Program-made: the position numbers and the translations under genes
Notes under the pieces: model-generated
Told to the model about the DNA's origin: nothing
Databases searched by the model: none
Seen by the model: only the letters and a program-made list of their open reading frames with translations
Shown: piece after piece, positions 25,560-32,942 of the stretch
Layout of the letters: each line of letters starts with the position of its first letter
Numbering within the stretch: position 1 is the stretch's first letter
DNA from: a virus
IMG/VR virus record: IMGVR_UViG_3300033150_000112
Coordinates: 1 to 41,361 of that record
Length of the DNA stretch: 41,361 bases
Reading direction: 5' to 3' (one strand)

Positions 25560-27973
25560 ATATCTAATGTTGATTGTTCTTCTAGTTCGTGTTTCCTTCT
25601 TAATCTTATCCACCTTCCTTGTGGGTCTCTACCTTCTTCAGGCTGAATCCCTGTACTGTAAATTGCATAAGAAACTAACCATTTATAAAACCTAGTTCTA
25701 GATATTGTCATCTTTGCTTTAGGTCCATAGTCAGGATACTCACCTATAAACTCAAAATATAAATCTTGCTTTATTAATTTTACCCCAACACTAAGACTGT
25801 TATTCTTTTGGTTACCCTCTACTAACCCACACCACTCAATAAAATCGTGTGAAGTTTCCGCAGATAGCTGACGTATTTTAAGATTAACAAACTTACTTTT
25901 TACAAGACCTGTTGTTAGGTAGTCTTGTAAAGATGTTGTCATATAATTATCGAACCCACACCATTCATCCTCTGACCAATCTGCAAAGAAGTGCTTACCA
26001 AATTCATCAAGTGGTGTAAAGTTTTTATTATAATGTTGATGCAATTCTATTTCCCACTTTCTACGAGCAAAAGAATTTCCCGTTCCCTTGATTGCATAGT
26101 TAGTTGTTATTGATATTTTAGGAGACTTGCTGAATGGTATCTTTATTGCATCTTTGTTTTTCTTTTCTAGTGTCAAGCCTTCGGTTACAACACTGAATAG
26201 TCTTTCAAAATCAAAATGTTTTTTTACATCATCAAAACAAAGTAGTTGTGTGTCAGCAGAAACTAATTGATAAGGAAAAGATTTTTCAAAAGCAAAAGCT
26301 TTACCATCAATAACCACTAGCTTTTTCATTTGAGATAGTGCATTCATAAACAAACCTTTACCTGTTCCACCTTCAGGATTGTCAGATATAATTTCGTCAT
26401 TAAGTATTACTGCAGGACAGTAGCTTAAATTTTTATATCCGTGCATCATAAAACCAATGGTAGACTCCATAGTTTTTACCCTCTCTTTATCACCTCCACA
26501 AATATTTTTTATAAAGGTTTTGTAGTCACAAGAGTTGTCATCACAAATCTGAAACTTCCTATCAATGATATGGTCCTTCCATACATACCCACCTAAATCT
26601 AAATAATCTATAGGTTCAATTAAATCCTTTGTAATTTTTACTGCACAGTTTTTATAGTATAAGTATGCGGCATCTTTACTGTCCTCAATAAAGTATACGT
26701 CAATAGTATTAAGCAGGGTTAAGAATTCATCTCTAAAGAATCTTACGTTATCAGCAAAGTAATTGTAAATAGATAAGTCATCAAGTTCAATCAGATACTT
26801 TAATACAAAATCTTTAATTTCTTTTTCAGTAGTATGGTCAATTAAATTGTTTGTTACTTTCACAAAGACATAGTTGCGACCACCCTCAGGATTAAATTTA
26901 TAAAACCCATTATCTTCTAGGAACTTTTTAAAACTATAGTGTACCATTTTTATGGTACCCTTATCGTTCTTTTCCCAAAATGTTTGCTTTGAATTATCTT
27001 TTTCTATTCTTGAAATAATAGAATCTGCTACATCATTCTCAACACCTGAGTCAATTAGTTGAGAACGGACTTCTTTTTTTGGTGTTCCTTTTTTGAGTTT
27101 ACCTTTTATTATTTCTAACTTCTCACTGTCTTCATAGTACTTTGTTCCGTGATTCATTGTATTTGAATAAGCAGAATCAATTGTTCTATTTATCTCTGAC
27201 AGTGGAAAGCTTTTGGTTTCGTATTGATTTAAAACATAACCCGCTAGTGTTTTATTAATACCGTAATCATTAAAAGCCATAGCCAAAACAAATGCGTTTT
27301 GATTTCTTTGACCTTCACTCATTGGGTATTTTTTTGTCCACCATTTTACTAGAATATCTACAACCTTATTCTCGTCTGTAATAGGTATTGTTGGTTGGTC
27401 AATGTTGGCAGTAACCTCTCTGTATTCCGGCTCGGATATAGTGTCCCACACTTGTGAGTTTATATTTAAATGTAATAGTGGGTCATATGATTCATAACAT
27501 ACTCTTGATAAGTTCTTACAAGTCTTATCAAAGTACTGTGAATCAAAATATTTTTCTAATGAATTAAAGTATTTAATATGATTGTCTGCTATAGGTGGTA
27601 TTTTAATTAGCACCTTAAGTCCATTTCCTGATGGTGAAACAAAAACAGAAAACACATAGTTGTCCTTACTAAACTTTTCTTTATCGGACAACATCTCTTT
27701 TCTTTTTGGATACCCATCAAAATCCAAACAGATATATCCACTATGTTCTGTTATTGCACTGTCATTACGCTTTACGAATACACCACTAAAACATATAGCG
27801 GGAAGTCTTTTCTTTAGTTCATTGCGTTCTGTTTTGTCTTTGGCACCACGAATATCTTTAACTAAGTTCTTTGTTGCACCATTCTTTATTCTCTCTAGGA
27901 TTTCCCCCACCTCACGATGAAAAGGTGTCTCTGTTTCCTTTATATTTTTGAAGATTGTAACTCTTTGTGTCAT
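25556..27973 (-). CDS. Primase-helicase (VirE-N/BT4734-like domain plus P-loop helicase), 805 aa
   Basis: The N-terminal ~200 residues contain AICFSGVFVKRND, GYICLDFDGYPKR (acidic D-x-D strand) and FVSPSGNGLKVLIKI, the pattern of the VirE N-terminal/BT4734-like primase domain common in Bacteroidota elements. Residues about 205-300 are a helical linker of the primase C-terminal type. The C-terminal half is a phage/plasmid SF3-like helicase: VILNDEIISDNPEGGTGKGL with Walker A GGTGKG (535-540), Walker B LLCFDDV, then SITTNYAIKGTGNSFARRKW as sensor and arginine region. It would prime and unwind DNA at the fork. Its start lies just inside a 190-bp locus of TGTCGA repeats (27979-28140). Confidence 0.88.
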   Translation of the reverse strand: MTQRVTIFKNIKETETPFHREVGEILERIKNGATKNLVKDIRGAKDKTERNELKKRLPAICFSGVFVKRNDSAITEHSGYICLDFDGYPKRKEMLSDKEKFSKDNYVFSVFVSPSGNGLKVLIKIPPIADNHIKYFNSLEKYFDSQYFDKTCKNLSRVCYESYDPLLHLNINSQVWDTISEPEYREVTANIDQPTIPITDENKVVDILVKWWTKKYPMSEGQRNQNAFVLAMAFNDYGINKTLAGYVLNQYETKSFPLSEINRTIDSAYSNTMNHGTKYYEDSEKLEIIKGKLKKGTPKKEVRSQLIDSGVENDVADSIISRIEKDNSKQTFWEKNDKGTIKMVHYSFKKFLEDNGFYKFNPEGGRNYVFVKVTNNLIDHTTEKEIKDFVLKYLIELDDLSIYNYFADNVRFFRDEFLTLLNTIDVYFIEDSKDAAYLYYKNCAVKITKDLIEPIDYLDLGGYVWKDHIIDRKFQICDDNSCDYKTFIKNICGGDKERVKTMESTIGFMMHGYKNLSYCPAVILNDEIISDNPEGGTGKGLFMNALSQMKKLVVIDGKAFAFEKSFPYQLVSADTQLLCFDDVKKHFDFERLFSVVTEGLTLEKKNKDAIKIPFSKSPKISITTNYAIKGTGNSFARRKWEIELHQHYNKNFTPLDEFGKHFFADWSEDEWCGFDNYMTTSLQDYLTTGLVKSKFVNLKIRQLSAETSHDFIEWCGLVEGNQKNNSLSVGVKLIKQDLYFEFIGEYPDYGPKAKMTISRTRFYKWLVSYAIYSTGIQPEEGRDPQGRWIRLRRKHELEEQSTLDI

Positions 27974-27978
27974 TCCTG

Positions 27979-28140
27979 TGTCGGTTTTGTGTCGATTTAA
28001 TGTTGATTTTGATTTTGTAATTGATTGATTATCAGTACTATGTCGATAATGTCGATTTTCTTCTCGTGTTATGTAAAGAAAAGAAAATTAAATGAAATAA
28101 TATAATGTTAATAAAGTTTATTTTTATTGACATTCGACAT
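27979..28140. promoter_or_regulatory. TGTCGA repeat locus 1, candidate origin or operator
   Basis: This gap between ssb and the primase-helicase gene holds TGTCGG (27979), TGTCGAT (27990), the tandem pair TGTCGATAATGTCGATTTT (28041-28059) and, after a very AT-rich 69-bp stretch, the opposite-facing pair GACATTCGACAT (28129-28140). The same order, and nearly the same 88-91 bp spacing, recurs at 37219-37361. Paired direct sites flanking an AT-rich core resemble an iteron-type origin or a two-ended operator. Confidence 0.6.
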
Positions 28141-28142
28141 TA

Positions 28143-28174
28143 AAGGGAAAAGAAAGGGAGACATAAGTCTCCCT
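28143..28174 (-). terminator. Terminator after ssb (leftward)
   Basis: An 8-bp perfect stem AGGGAGAC / GTCTCCCT with a 4-nt loop is followed on the minus strand by a pyrimidine run (TTCTTTTCCCTTT). It lies 25 nt after the ssb stop and would separate the ssb-recombination genes from the primase genes. Confidence 0.75.
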
Positions 28175-28198
28175 CTTACTTTCCAACACAATGTATAC

Positions 28199-28468
28199 TT
28201 AGAATGGTAAGTCTTCACCACTAGAAGTATCTGCTTGTGCTACAGGTTGTTGTTTTGGTTTTGCTTCCCAAGTATCCAACTCACAGTAGAAGTTACCTCC
28301 CTTTGCTCGTTTAATATCTAGGTTGACCCAACCGTTTTTAGCATTGCTTTTCAAAAATGCAATAGCTTCATCCACCTTGATTGATTGTCTACCGACAACA
28401 AAGTCAGGTGCGTTTTCGTTTCTCTTGAATGAGAAACCTTGTGCAAAGATTTTTTCGTTTTGCTCCAT
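28199..28468 (-). CDS. Single-stranded DNA-binding protein, short type, 89 aa
   Basis: The sequence opens MEQNEKIFAQGFSFKRNENA and has a strand-rich core (DFVVGRQSIKVDEAIAFLK, NGWVNLDIKRAKGGNFYCEL). It ends in a flexible Gln/Pro/acidic tail terminating GEDLPF, like the acidic -DDIPF tail of SSB that binds partner proteins. At 89 residues it is shorter than bacterial SSB (about 150-180) but matches short OB-fold SSBs of Bacteroidota phages. It sits with annealing protein, exonuclease and primase genes and has its own downstream terminator. It would coat single strands during replication and recombination. Confidence 0.75.
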   Translation of the reverse strand: MEQNEKIFAQGFSFKRNENAPDFVVGRQSIKVDEAIAFLKSNAKNGWVNLDIKRAKGGNFYCELDTWEAKPKQQPVAQADTSSGEDLPF

Positions 28469-28470
28469 TG

Positions 28471-28623
28471 TTAATTGATTTTAATTGTTTGTTCCAAATT
28501 ATTAATTATAGTGAGGATAAGTTCGTCTTTCTCCTCACGAGTCTTGCAGTCCATTGGAACTTTGAACCACTTAACCCGTTTATTTTTAATAAAATTAAAG
28601 AACATCTTGTATAAAATATTCAT
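28471..28623 (-). CDS. Unknown small basic protein, 50 aa
   Basis: Start chosen at 28623 (MNILYKMFFNFIKNK). The frame extends to 28671, but this would overlap the exonuclease gene by 77 instead of 29 nt. The N-terminal half is aromatic and basic (FFNFIKNKRVKWFKV) and the C-terminal half is an acidic helix (REEKDELILTIINNLEQTI). It is 2 nt upstream of the ssb start. I do not recognise it. Confidence 0.5.
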   Translation of the reverse strand: MNILYKMFFNFIKNKRVKWFKVPMDCKTREEKDELILTIINNLEQTIKIN

Positions 28624-29317
28624 TAATGTCTTGCTCCGCTTGGTCAGAAAAAAATGTATTATAAACCTCAACGGCTTTTATAACTTTATCTCTTCCTCTC
28701 TCAACGAATTCTGCCGTTGGTTTAAAAATTCCTAGCATCTTAGTTCCCTTGTCAACCACATAGAATTCTAGAGGCTTACCAAAAAGTTCTTGATAAATAA
28801 AGCATTGACTGTCATAATTATATTTACGAGCCGACCACTTAAAGTCCTTTATATTTCCACTCGTTTTTAAATCAATTAGCTTGTCTGTACAAACTATATC
28901 TGCCTTCCCCTTCCATTGTAATCCAAAGAATTCTTTTACCGCAGGTACTTCATATTGTACACCTTCAGACCTTATACCTTCAAAGAAAGAATAGTTTTGC
29001 ATCATAGCATCGACACAACTTCTAATCTCTTCTCCTTCTTTCTCAAGCATAATTATTCCATTCGTTGCGGTTTCTTTATATGCTTTGGTGTTTCTTGAAG
29101 AGACATCTACAAACTTTGTTTCCTTCGCTTTCTCAGGCTCTAAAATAAGTTGATGGAAGTATCTGCCTTTATGATAGTTTACATTATCATCTTGAGGTTG
29201 TCTGAATTCTTTTGGATTGCTTAACAAGGTACCAATATCTGAATTAGATAGGTACTGTTTACCGAATGAACCATAGTATTGTTCATCGTCTTTTAATTTT
29301 TCTAGTATGTCTTTCAT
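28595..29317 (-). CDS. PD-(D/E)XK exonuclease (RecE/DUF3799-like), 240 aa
   Basis: The N-terminus has YLSNSDIGTLLSNPKEFR and KGRYFHQLILEPEKA, the typical start of the DUF3799/exonuclease VIII-like family. The catalytic core is GKADIVCTDKLIDLKTS, with D and the D-L-K triplet of the PD-(D/E)XK fold, followed by YNYDSQCFIYQELFG, the usual helix with QxxxY-like motif. Length is normal for the family. It follows the annealing-protein gene with a TAATG overlap, so the two form an exonuclease-annealase recombination pair of the lambda Red/RecET type: it resects 5' ends and the partner anneals the strands. Confidence 0.85.
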   Translation of the reverse strand: MKDILEKLKDDEQYYGSFGKQYLSNSDIGTLLSNPKEFRQPQDDNVNYHKGRYFHQLILEPEKAKETKFVDVSSRNTKAYKETATNGIIMLEKEGEEIRSCVDAMMQNYSFFEGIRSEGVQYEVPAVKEFFGLQWKGKADIVCTDKLIDLKTSGNIKDFKWSARKYNYDSQCFIYQELFGKPLEFYVVDKGTKMLGIFKPTAEFVERGRDKVIKAVEVYNTFFSDQAEQDINEYFIQDVL

Positions 29318-29982
29318 TATACTAGATTTTTTATTTCGTTCTTAGCTTTAGCACTAAGCTTACAGTTCCCCGCTAGTTCTAACTTATCTACAAGCTTCTT
29401 ATAACCTATCTGCTTATTCTCTTGAGCAAACTTCATAAGACCTTGCCATCTTGGTGAGTCAGTATCTAGTGTTTCTTTACTAACTGTTTTTGTTGCGGGT
29501 TTTTTTGCAGTTGCTTTAGGTTTAGTTACAACCTCTTCTACATCTGCTTCAGGTAAATCATCACCACTATAGATATAGATTCCCATCCCAAACATAGCTA
29601 AGTTCTTTACCAAACATCTCATAATAGTTTTGTTGATATCAAACATTGTTGCTTGTGCAACCTGCTTTTCTCCATATCTAGTTTGGTAGGAGTAGGGTTG
29701 CTTTTTCATTGCTTGGTTCTTGCCGTCCATAACGGGTAACCACATCTCTAATGTTTCACCTTCAATAGTTACCGCAGTGTGACACATAAACCCTAAGGCT
29801 TCGTCATAATCTGTTTCACCAATAAGGTATGTTGCATCAGGACATTGTTTCTTTACTTCGCTCCAAGCATATGCCCAAGACAGATACGTTAATCCGTTTT
29901 TCTTTTCTACTTTAGAGTTAACATTAATTGCGGATAATCTCTCGAAGACCGACTTGTTTTTTGCTACTGATTTAGTTGCCAT
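29317..29982 (-). CDS. Single-strand annealing protein, DUF1071/Sak3-like, 221 aa
   Basis: The core motif LTYLSWAYAWSEVKKQCPDA near residues 31-50, then VTIEGETLEMWLPVMDGKNQ and MFDINKTIMRCLVKNLAMFG, GMGIYIYSGDDLPE, is the signature of the DUF1071 (Sak3) family of phage annealing recombinases. The C-terminal 70 residues are a Thr/Lys/Ala linker followed by a small helical domain (KLVDKLELAGNCKLSAKAKN). It anneals complementary single strands in replication-linked recombination and works with the adjacent exonuclease and SSB. It overlaps the upstream 140-aa gene by 19 nt. Confidence 0.85.
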   Translation of the reverse strand: MATKSVAKNKSVFERLSAINVNSKVEKKNGLTYLSWAYAWSEVKKQCPDATYLIGETDYDEALGFMCHTAVTIEGETLEMWLPVMDGKNQAMKKQPYSYQTRYGEKQVAQATMFDINKTIMRCLVKNLAMFGMGIYIYSGDDLPEADVEEVVTKPKATAKKPATKTVSKETLDTDSPRWQGLMKFAQENKQIGYKKLVDKLELAGNCKLSAKAKNEIKNLV

Positions 29983-30386
29983 AATTTTAATTGATTTAAT
30001 TTATAATTGATTTCACTGTATTTGTTCATCACTCTTTTGCGAGAACCTTTTAAAATATCTATCTGCTTCTTACTCTTTCTAGAGTTCATTTCCTTATGGA
30101 TTTTCTGCTCTATTATATCAAGCTTTAAACGATAGTTAGACAAAGATAAGACATAAACTCCATACCTCCATCCTTTTTCTAGAAAAACTTCAAGTTCCTC
30201 AGCATTTATTTCACGATAATAATCCCCTCCTCTTGTTGCGTTGATGAGTTCAATTTGATTTGTTTCATCATCCTTCACAATCTTTAATCCATACACCATT
30301 CTAGATTGATATCCTTTACCATCTAAAGAAATAGCATAAGTATCTTCTAGTGCTTGAACCCAAATATCTTCTAGGCTATACTTCAT
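29964..30386 (-). CDS. Unknown protein, 140 aa
   Basis: I do not recognise it. The first 90 residues are beta-rich (SRMVYGLKIVKDDETNQIEL, GWRYGVYVLSLSNYRLKLD). The last 50 are a basic helical region (KSKKQIDILKGSRKRVMNKY) ending in a Leu/Gln-rich helix. The basic end could contact nucleic acid. It overlaps the DnaA-like gene by 11 nt and the annealing gene by 19 nt, so it belongs to the recombination operon. An accessory role is inferred from context. Confidence 0.65.
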   Translation of the reverse strand: MKYSLEDIWVQALEDTYAISLDGKGYQSRMVYGLKIVKDDETNQIELINATRGGDYYREINAEELEVFLEKGWRYGVYVLSLSNYRLKLDIIEQKIHKEMNSRKSKKQIDILKGSRKRVMNKYSEINYKLNQLKLWQLNQ

Positions 30387-30675
30387 TCAATACACTATTA
30401 ATAGTTTCTATATAATCCTTATCATTTTCTAGCTTAGTTTTAACCTGAGCAATACCGTGATGGATTGAACTATGGTTTATATCGTACCCACCGTCAGCCA
30501 TATACTCTTGTATATAAACTAAACGCATTGGTCTTTTAGAACATAGGTAATAAAGTAAATGCCTAGCATCTACCACATCTCTACGTTTTGTTTTAGTAAA
30601 TAAAGTTTCCTTATCTATATTAAATAAGTAACAAACTTTATCTACATACTGATTAAAAATTTTCGTCTTCATCAT
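30376..30675 (-). CDS. DnaA domain-IV-like protein, 99 aa
   Basis: Residues about 20-85 (VDKVCYLFNIDKETLFTKTK, RRDVVDARHLLYYLCSKRPM, SIHHGIAQVKTKLENDKDYI) closely follow the DnaA C-terminal DNA-binding domain. They include the RRDVVDARHLLYYL helix, equivalent to R..VxARQxAMYL, and the NHSSIHHGI helix that reads the DnaA box. No ATPase domain is present. The start at 30675 gives a 23-nt overlap with the upstream gene; a longer frame to 30729 would overlap by 77 nt. It may recognise the host or phage origin. Its partner at 22620-23177 has the same domain plus a coiled coil. Confidence 0.8.
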   Translation of the reverse strand: MMKTKIFNQYVDKVCYLFNIDKETLFTKTKRRDVVDARHLLYYLCSKRPMRLVYIQEYMADGGYDINHSSIHHGIAQVKTKLENDKDYIETINSVLNEV

Positions 30676-30862
30676 TTGATTTGATTTTAGTGACATCTTT
30701 AGCACCGAAGATTTCTCCCCAAGCTTCAAAGATATCGTTTAACACTTGCTTTGTTTGTTCGTTTGAATACTGTGCCTGTTGGTAAGTATCATCTAAGTAA
30801 TCTCCAAAATTTTGAGATTCTTTTTCTCGTTCCTCTTGGAACACTTGTTTCATTTTTGACAT
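30653..30862 (-). CDS. Unknown acidic small protein, 69 aa
   Basis: I do not recognise it. It is acidic and Gln/Glu/Asp-rich (EREKESQNFGDYLDDTYQQA), probably helical, with a short hydrophobic helix (NDIFEAWGEIFG). A -7-like box (TATCTTCG on the minus strand, one base off TAnnTTTG) lies about 25 nt upstream, so a new transcript may begin here. It overlaps the DnaA-like gene by 23 nt. Confidence 0.6.
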   Translation of the reverse strand: MSKMKQVFQEEREKESQNFGDYLDDTYQQAQYSNEQTKQVLNDIFEAWGEIFGAKDVTKIKSNDEDENF

Positions 30863-30904
30863 ATGATTTAATTTAAATTGATTGACTGCGAAGATACTAA
30901 ATGT

Positions 30905-31186
30905 TTATTTCTTTTCCAAATTTTGTTCATCTTTTTTACACTGAACACGGTAAAGAATTAAATATCCGATGAGGTCTAATAGTGTATCTTCTGTTTTGTC
31001 GTTTAACCCCACCGTTTTTATTCTACTTAATTTATCATCTATCCTAGCTAAGATTCCTTCTTTGGCTGAGAGTTTAGAAAATATCTTAGGTGGTTTGTTT
31101 GCGGTATCACCGTAAGCTTTGTTCTTTTCTAGAAGTAACATCACCACTTCCCTACCTACTTCTTTTATTAAATCTTGTGTATTCAT
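30905..31186 (-). CDS. DUF1599 / MazG-like nucleotide-associated protein, 93 aa
   Basis: The sequence LLEKNKAYGDTANKPPKIFS, then ILARIDDKLSRIKTVGLND and DTLLDLIGYLILYRVQ, matches the DUF1599 family of all-helical, MazG/dUTPase-related phage proteins. The KNxxYGD, RIDDKLSRI and DLIGYLIL blocks are well conserved. Related proteins are thought to handle nucleotides (modified-nucleotide metabolism or NTP pyrophosphohydrolysis), but activity here is unproven. It starts with a 4-nt ATGA-type overlap with the preceding gene. Confidence 0.8.
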   Translation of the reverse strand: MNTQDLIKEVGREVVMLLLEKNKAYGDTANKPPKIFSKLSAKEGILARIDDKLSRIKTVGLNDKTEDTLLDLIGYLILYRVQCKKDEQNLEKK

Positions 31187-31557
31187 AATTCAGGATTAAA
31201 TATTTCTTTACACATATAATTTTCAGCAGTAGATAGTTTTTTATATAGCTTCTTTTCTCCATCAAAATTTATATAGATAAACTCTTTGCTTTCACCTATA
31301 TGAATTTCTTGGATAAAGTTAAAGCCAAGATAAACATATACAAACTTACAACCACCTTCAATTTGCGGTGGGTTTGCATACATACTTAAAAAATTTTTTG
31401 AACTCATCTTATTTCTCATCATACGAAACTCCTTTGCTCCGTATGTATCAGACTCCATAGCCTGTTGAACCTTTTGAATTTTACTTTTGTTGTCTACTCC
31501 TTCTTCAAGTTTCAACGATAGAAGATGCTCTCGCATCAGGTGTCTCATATTTTTCAT
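31183..31557 (-). CDS. Unknown protein, 124 aa
   Basis: I do not recognise it. The first 60 residues are basic helices (MKNMRHLMREHLLSLKLEEG, KEFRMMRNKMSSKNFLSMYA). The rest is a beta-rich part (GCKFVYVYLGFNFIQEIHIG, SKEFIYINFDGEKKLYKKL). It starts 4 nt after the DUF3846-like gene and overlaps the DUF1599-like gene by 4 nt. Confidence 0.65.
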   Translation of the reverse strand: MKNMRHLMREHLLSLKLEEGVDNKSKIQKVQQAMESDTYGAKEFRMMRNKMSSKNFLSMYANPPQIEGGCKFVYVYLGFNFIQEIHIGESKEFIYINFDGEKKLYKKLSTAENYMCKEIFNPEL

Positions 31558-31561
31558 TACG

Positions 31562-31804
31562 TTATTTCATTTCAGCTAATCCACACTCGATAACGTCTCC
31601 CACTAAAGGACGTCCATAGATTTTACTAGCTTGTTGGTTAAAGGGAAGTTTATGTATGAGTCCTTCTTCATTGCATATAAGGAGTTTGTCACCTTTCATA
31701 TAAACAAACTCTACATACCCCTGAACTAGGTCTTGCATACTTTTTAGATTTGAAACATCTACATTAGGGATTATTTCCCCGCTTGATTTAATTAGTCTTG
31801 CCAT
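31562..31804 (-). CDS. DUF3846-like small protein, 80 aa
   Basis: SGEIIPNVDVSNLKSMQDLV, QGYVEFVYMKGDKLLICNEE, GLIHKLPFNQQASKIYGRPL and VGDVIECG follow the DUF3846 pattern (LQxxVxGYVE, NEEGxxxxLPxNxxA, P.VGDV). This small family is widespread in phages and plasmids, often near antirestriction and replication genes; its role is unknown. The leader (TTAAATTTAAATCAAATGG region) is the typical A-rich type of this block. Confidence 0.75.
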   Translation of the reverse strand: MARLIKSSGEIIPNVDVSNLKSMQDLVQGYVEFVYMKGDKLLICNEEGLIHKLPFNQQASKIYGRPLVGDVIECGLAEMK

Positions 31805-31847
31805 TTGATTTAAATTTAATTGTACTAAAATAATAATTTTATTAGAC

Positions 31848-32153
31848 TTATCCTATTTTTATGTCAGACATTTTTACATACCAATATCCATTGATAAGTT
31901 GTTTGTCTGTATCCTTCCAAGTTTTTTTAGGACGGTATTTTAGTGGTAGGTATCCACCTTCAATACATACTCTCATCCCTAACTTTAATGCTTCATCTAT
32001 CTCATCGTGTGACTCAAGCATACTATCAGATTCATCTTCGTGTACTGCAAAAAGTTCGTGACTAAGCCATACTTCTTCTCTCTTCTTGTGTCCGTGTTTC
32101 ATTTGTTCGGTTACATCTAGCCAAACAAAATGGTCATCTGTTATGTGTATCAT
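31848..32153 (-). CDS. Unknown protein, 101 aa
   Basis: I do not recognise it. The start is rich in charged residues (HITDDHFVWLDVTEQMKHGH), the middle is acidic (HEDESDSMLESHDEIDEALK), and the end forms strands (RVCIEGGYLPLKYRPKKTWK, NGYWYVKMSDIKIG). It could be a small acidic regulator or DNA mimic, but there is no specific evidence. It is separated from its neighbours by short AT-rich gaps. Confidence 0.65.
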   Translation of the reverse strand: MIHITDDHFVWLDVTEQMKHGHKKREEVWLSHELFAVHEDESDSMLESHDEIDEALKLGMRVCIEGGYLPLKYRPKKTWKDTDKQLINGYWYVKMSDIKIG

Positions 32154-32177
32154 TTTATTTTATTTATTTAATTAATA

Positions 32178-32483
32178 TTATAAGTGTCCACCCTCATCAT
32201 TTAATTGGTATCTCCATTCAGACTCAGATTCAGGTTCGTTCATACAGGAATTGTAGTGAGAGTTGGCATCAGAGTCAGTTCCAAAACCAAACTCATAAGA
32301 TGCTTTACTCATTTCCTCATCTATTTTATCTGTATATAAGTCTTCATTCTCTATTAGAAAATCCTGAATAGATGCATACTTTCCATTGTCAAGTTTCCAA
32401 TGGTCGTAGGCATCATCGTCTATCTCTATTTCTACTTCTGCGAATTTGTGGTACACACTTCTTTGTTGAATTTTTACTTTCAT
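32178..32483 (-). CDS. Unknown acidic protein, 101 aa
   Basis: I do not recognise it. It begins with strands (MKVKIQQRSVYHKFAEVEIE) and is strongly acidic afterwards (IENEDLYTDKIDEEMSKASY, EPESESEWRYQLNDEGG). Such small acidic proteins are common in phage early blocks. An antirestriction-type mimic is only a possibility. The leader is A-rich (AATTAAAATAAAATCAAAATG). Confidence 0.65.
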   Translation of the reverse strand: MKVKIQQRSVYHKFAEVEIEIDDDAYDHWKLDNGKYASIQDFLIENEDLYTDKIDEEMSKASYEFGFGTDSDANSHYNSCMNEPESESEWRYQLNDEGGHL

Positions 32484-32495
32484 TTTGATTTTATT

Positions 32496-32795
32496 TTAAT
32501 TATTAATATCTATTAAGCTACCATCCCAAGCTTCACCGTTTAGGTACCAAACTTTTTTGGATTGATTTATACTAACACCTTCAATAGCATTCAGCCTATC
32601 TTTAGTAGTGTTGGATTTCCAACCGCAATTTGTGATTGATAGTGTTCTTTCAGGGTCATTGTATCTGTATGCAATTTCGTTACCGAATAGTTTTAATACA
32701 GTTACATTTGGAAGTACAACAACTTCTGTGTTGTCTCTTTTAAACGGTTCAGCATTCATAAATTTTTGTGCTGAGTCATAAGATATTTTTCTCAT
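32496..32795 (-). CDS. Conserved phage protein with GWxSNTTKxRLN motif, 99 aa
   Basis: The protein starts at 32795 (MRKISYDSAQKFMNAEPFKR), after the leader CAAAATCAA; the frame continues upstream to 32819 without a typical leader. The centre has VTVLKLFGNEIAYRY and SITNCGWKSNTTKDRLNAIE, and the end has KVWYLNGEAWDGSLID. I recognise the GWxSNTTKxRLN...W.LNG..W pattern from a small domain of unknown function found in many phages (a DUF8033-like type). It follows structured element C and a promoter box. Confidence 0.7.
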   Translation of the reverse strand: MRKISYDSAQKFMNAEPFKRDNTEVVVLPNVTVLKLFGNEIAYRYNDPERTLSITNCGWKSNTTKDRLNAIEGVSINQSKKVWYLNGEAWDGSLIDINN

Positions 32796-32828
32796 TTGAT
32801 TTGATTTTGATTGTGGCACTATTGCCTT

Positions 32829-32875
32829 CTACCACCAAAAGCCGACCACTATTTCAAGGTCAGCTTGGTGGGGTT
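32829..32875 (-). ncRNA. Structured intergenic element, copy C
   Basis: On the minus strand an outer stem CCACCA/TGGTGG and an inner 8-bp stem AGCTGACC/GGTCGGCT (one T-G pair) enclose a loop with TTGAAATA, and the element ends TTTTGGTGGTAG. No T run follows, so it is not a simple terminator. Copies A (35350-35404) and B (35054-35096) share the loop GAAA[AT]A and the end TTTGGTGGTAG with different inner-stem sequences. Confidence 0.65.
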
Positions 32876-32932
32876 GCTAGGTCAACCCTATTAATAATAT
32901 AAACTAAAACATCCTAGCATCTAAGTTCAGTA

Positions 32933-32940
32933 CAAATATA
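32933..32940 (-). promoter_or_regulatory. -7 promoter box (TATATTTG, minus strand)
   Basis: The minus strand reads TATATTTG, an exact TAnnTTTG match, with a TTG about 20 nt upstream (plus 32961-32963). It lies right after the lysozyme-like gene and would drive the 99-aa gene and those beyond, with element C in the 5' leader. The surrounding bases (ATTTAGACTATATTTGT) resemble the ardC promoter at 36380-36387. Confidence 0.55.
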
Positions 32941-32942
32941 GT

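Noticed and set aside
25600-25612. TTATCCACC-like DnaA box
   Set aside because: One near match inside a coding region, without clustering; not enough for an origin claim.
27660-27920. 86-aa plus-strand frame inside the primase-helicase gene
   Set aside because: It is opposite a strongly supported primase domain and has no promoter or leader.
27979-28140. CRISPR-like array
   Set aside because: The TGTCGA sites are short and irregularly spaced, with both orientations and no spacers of constant length.
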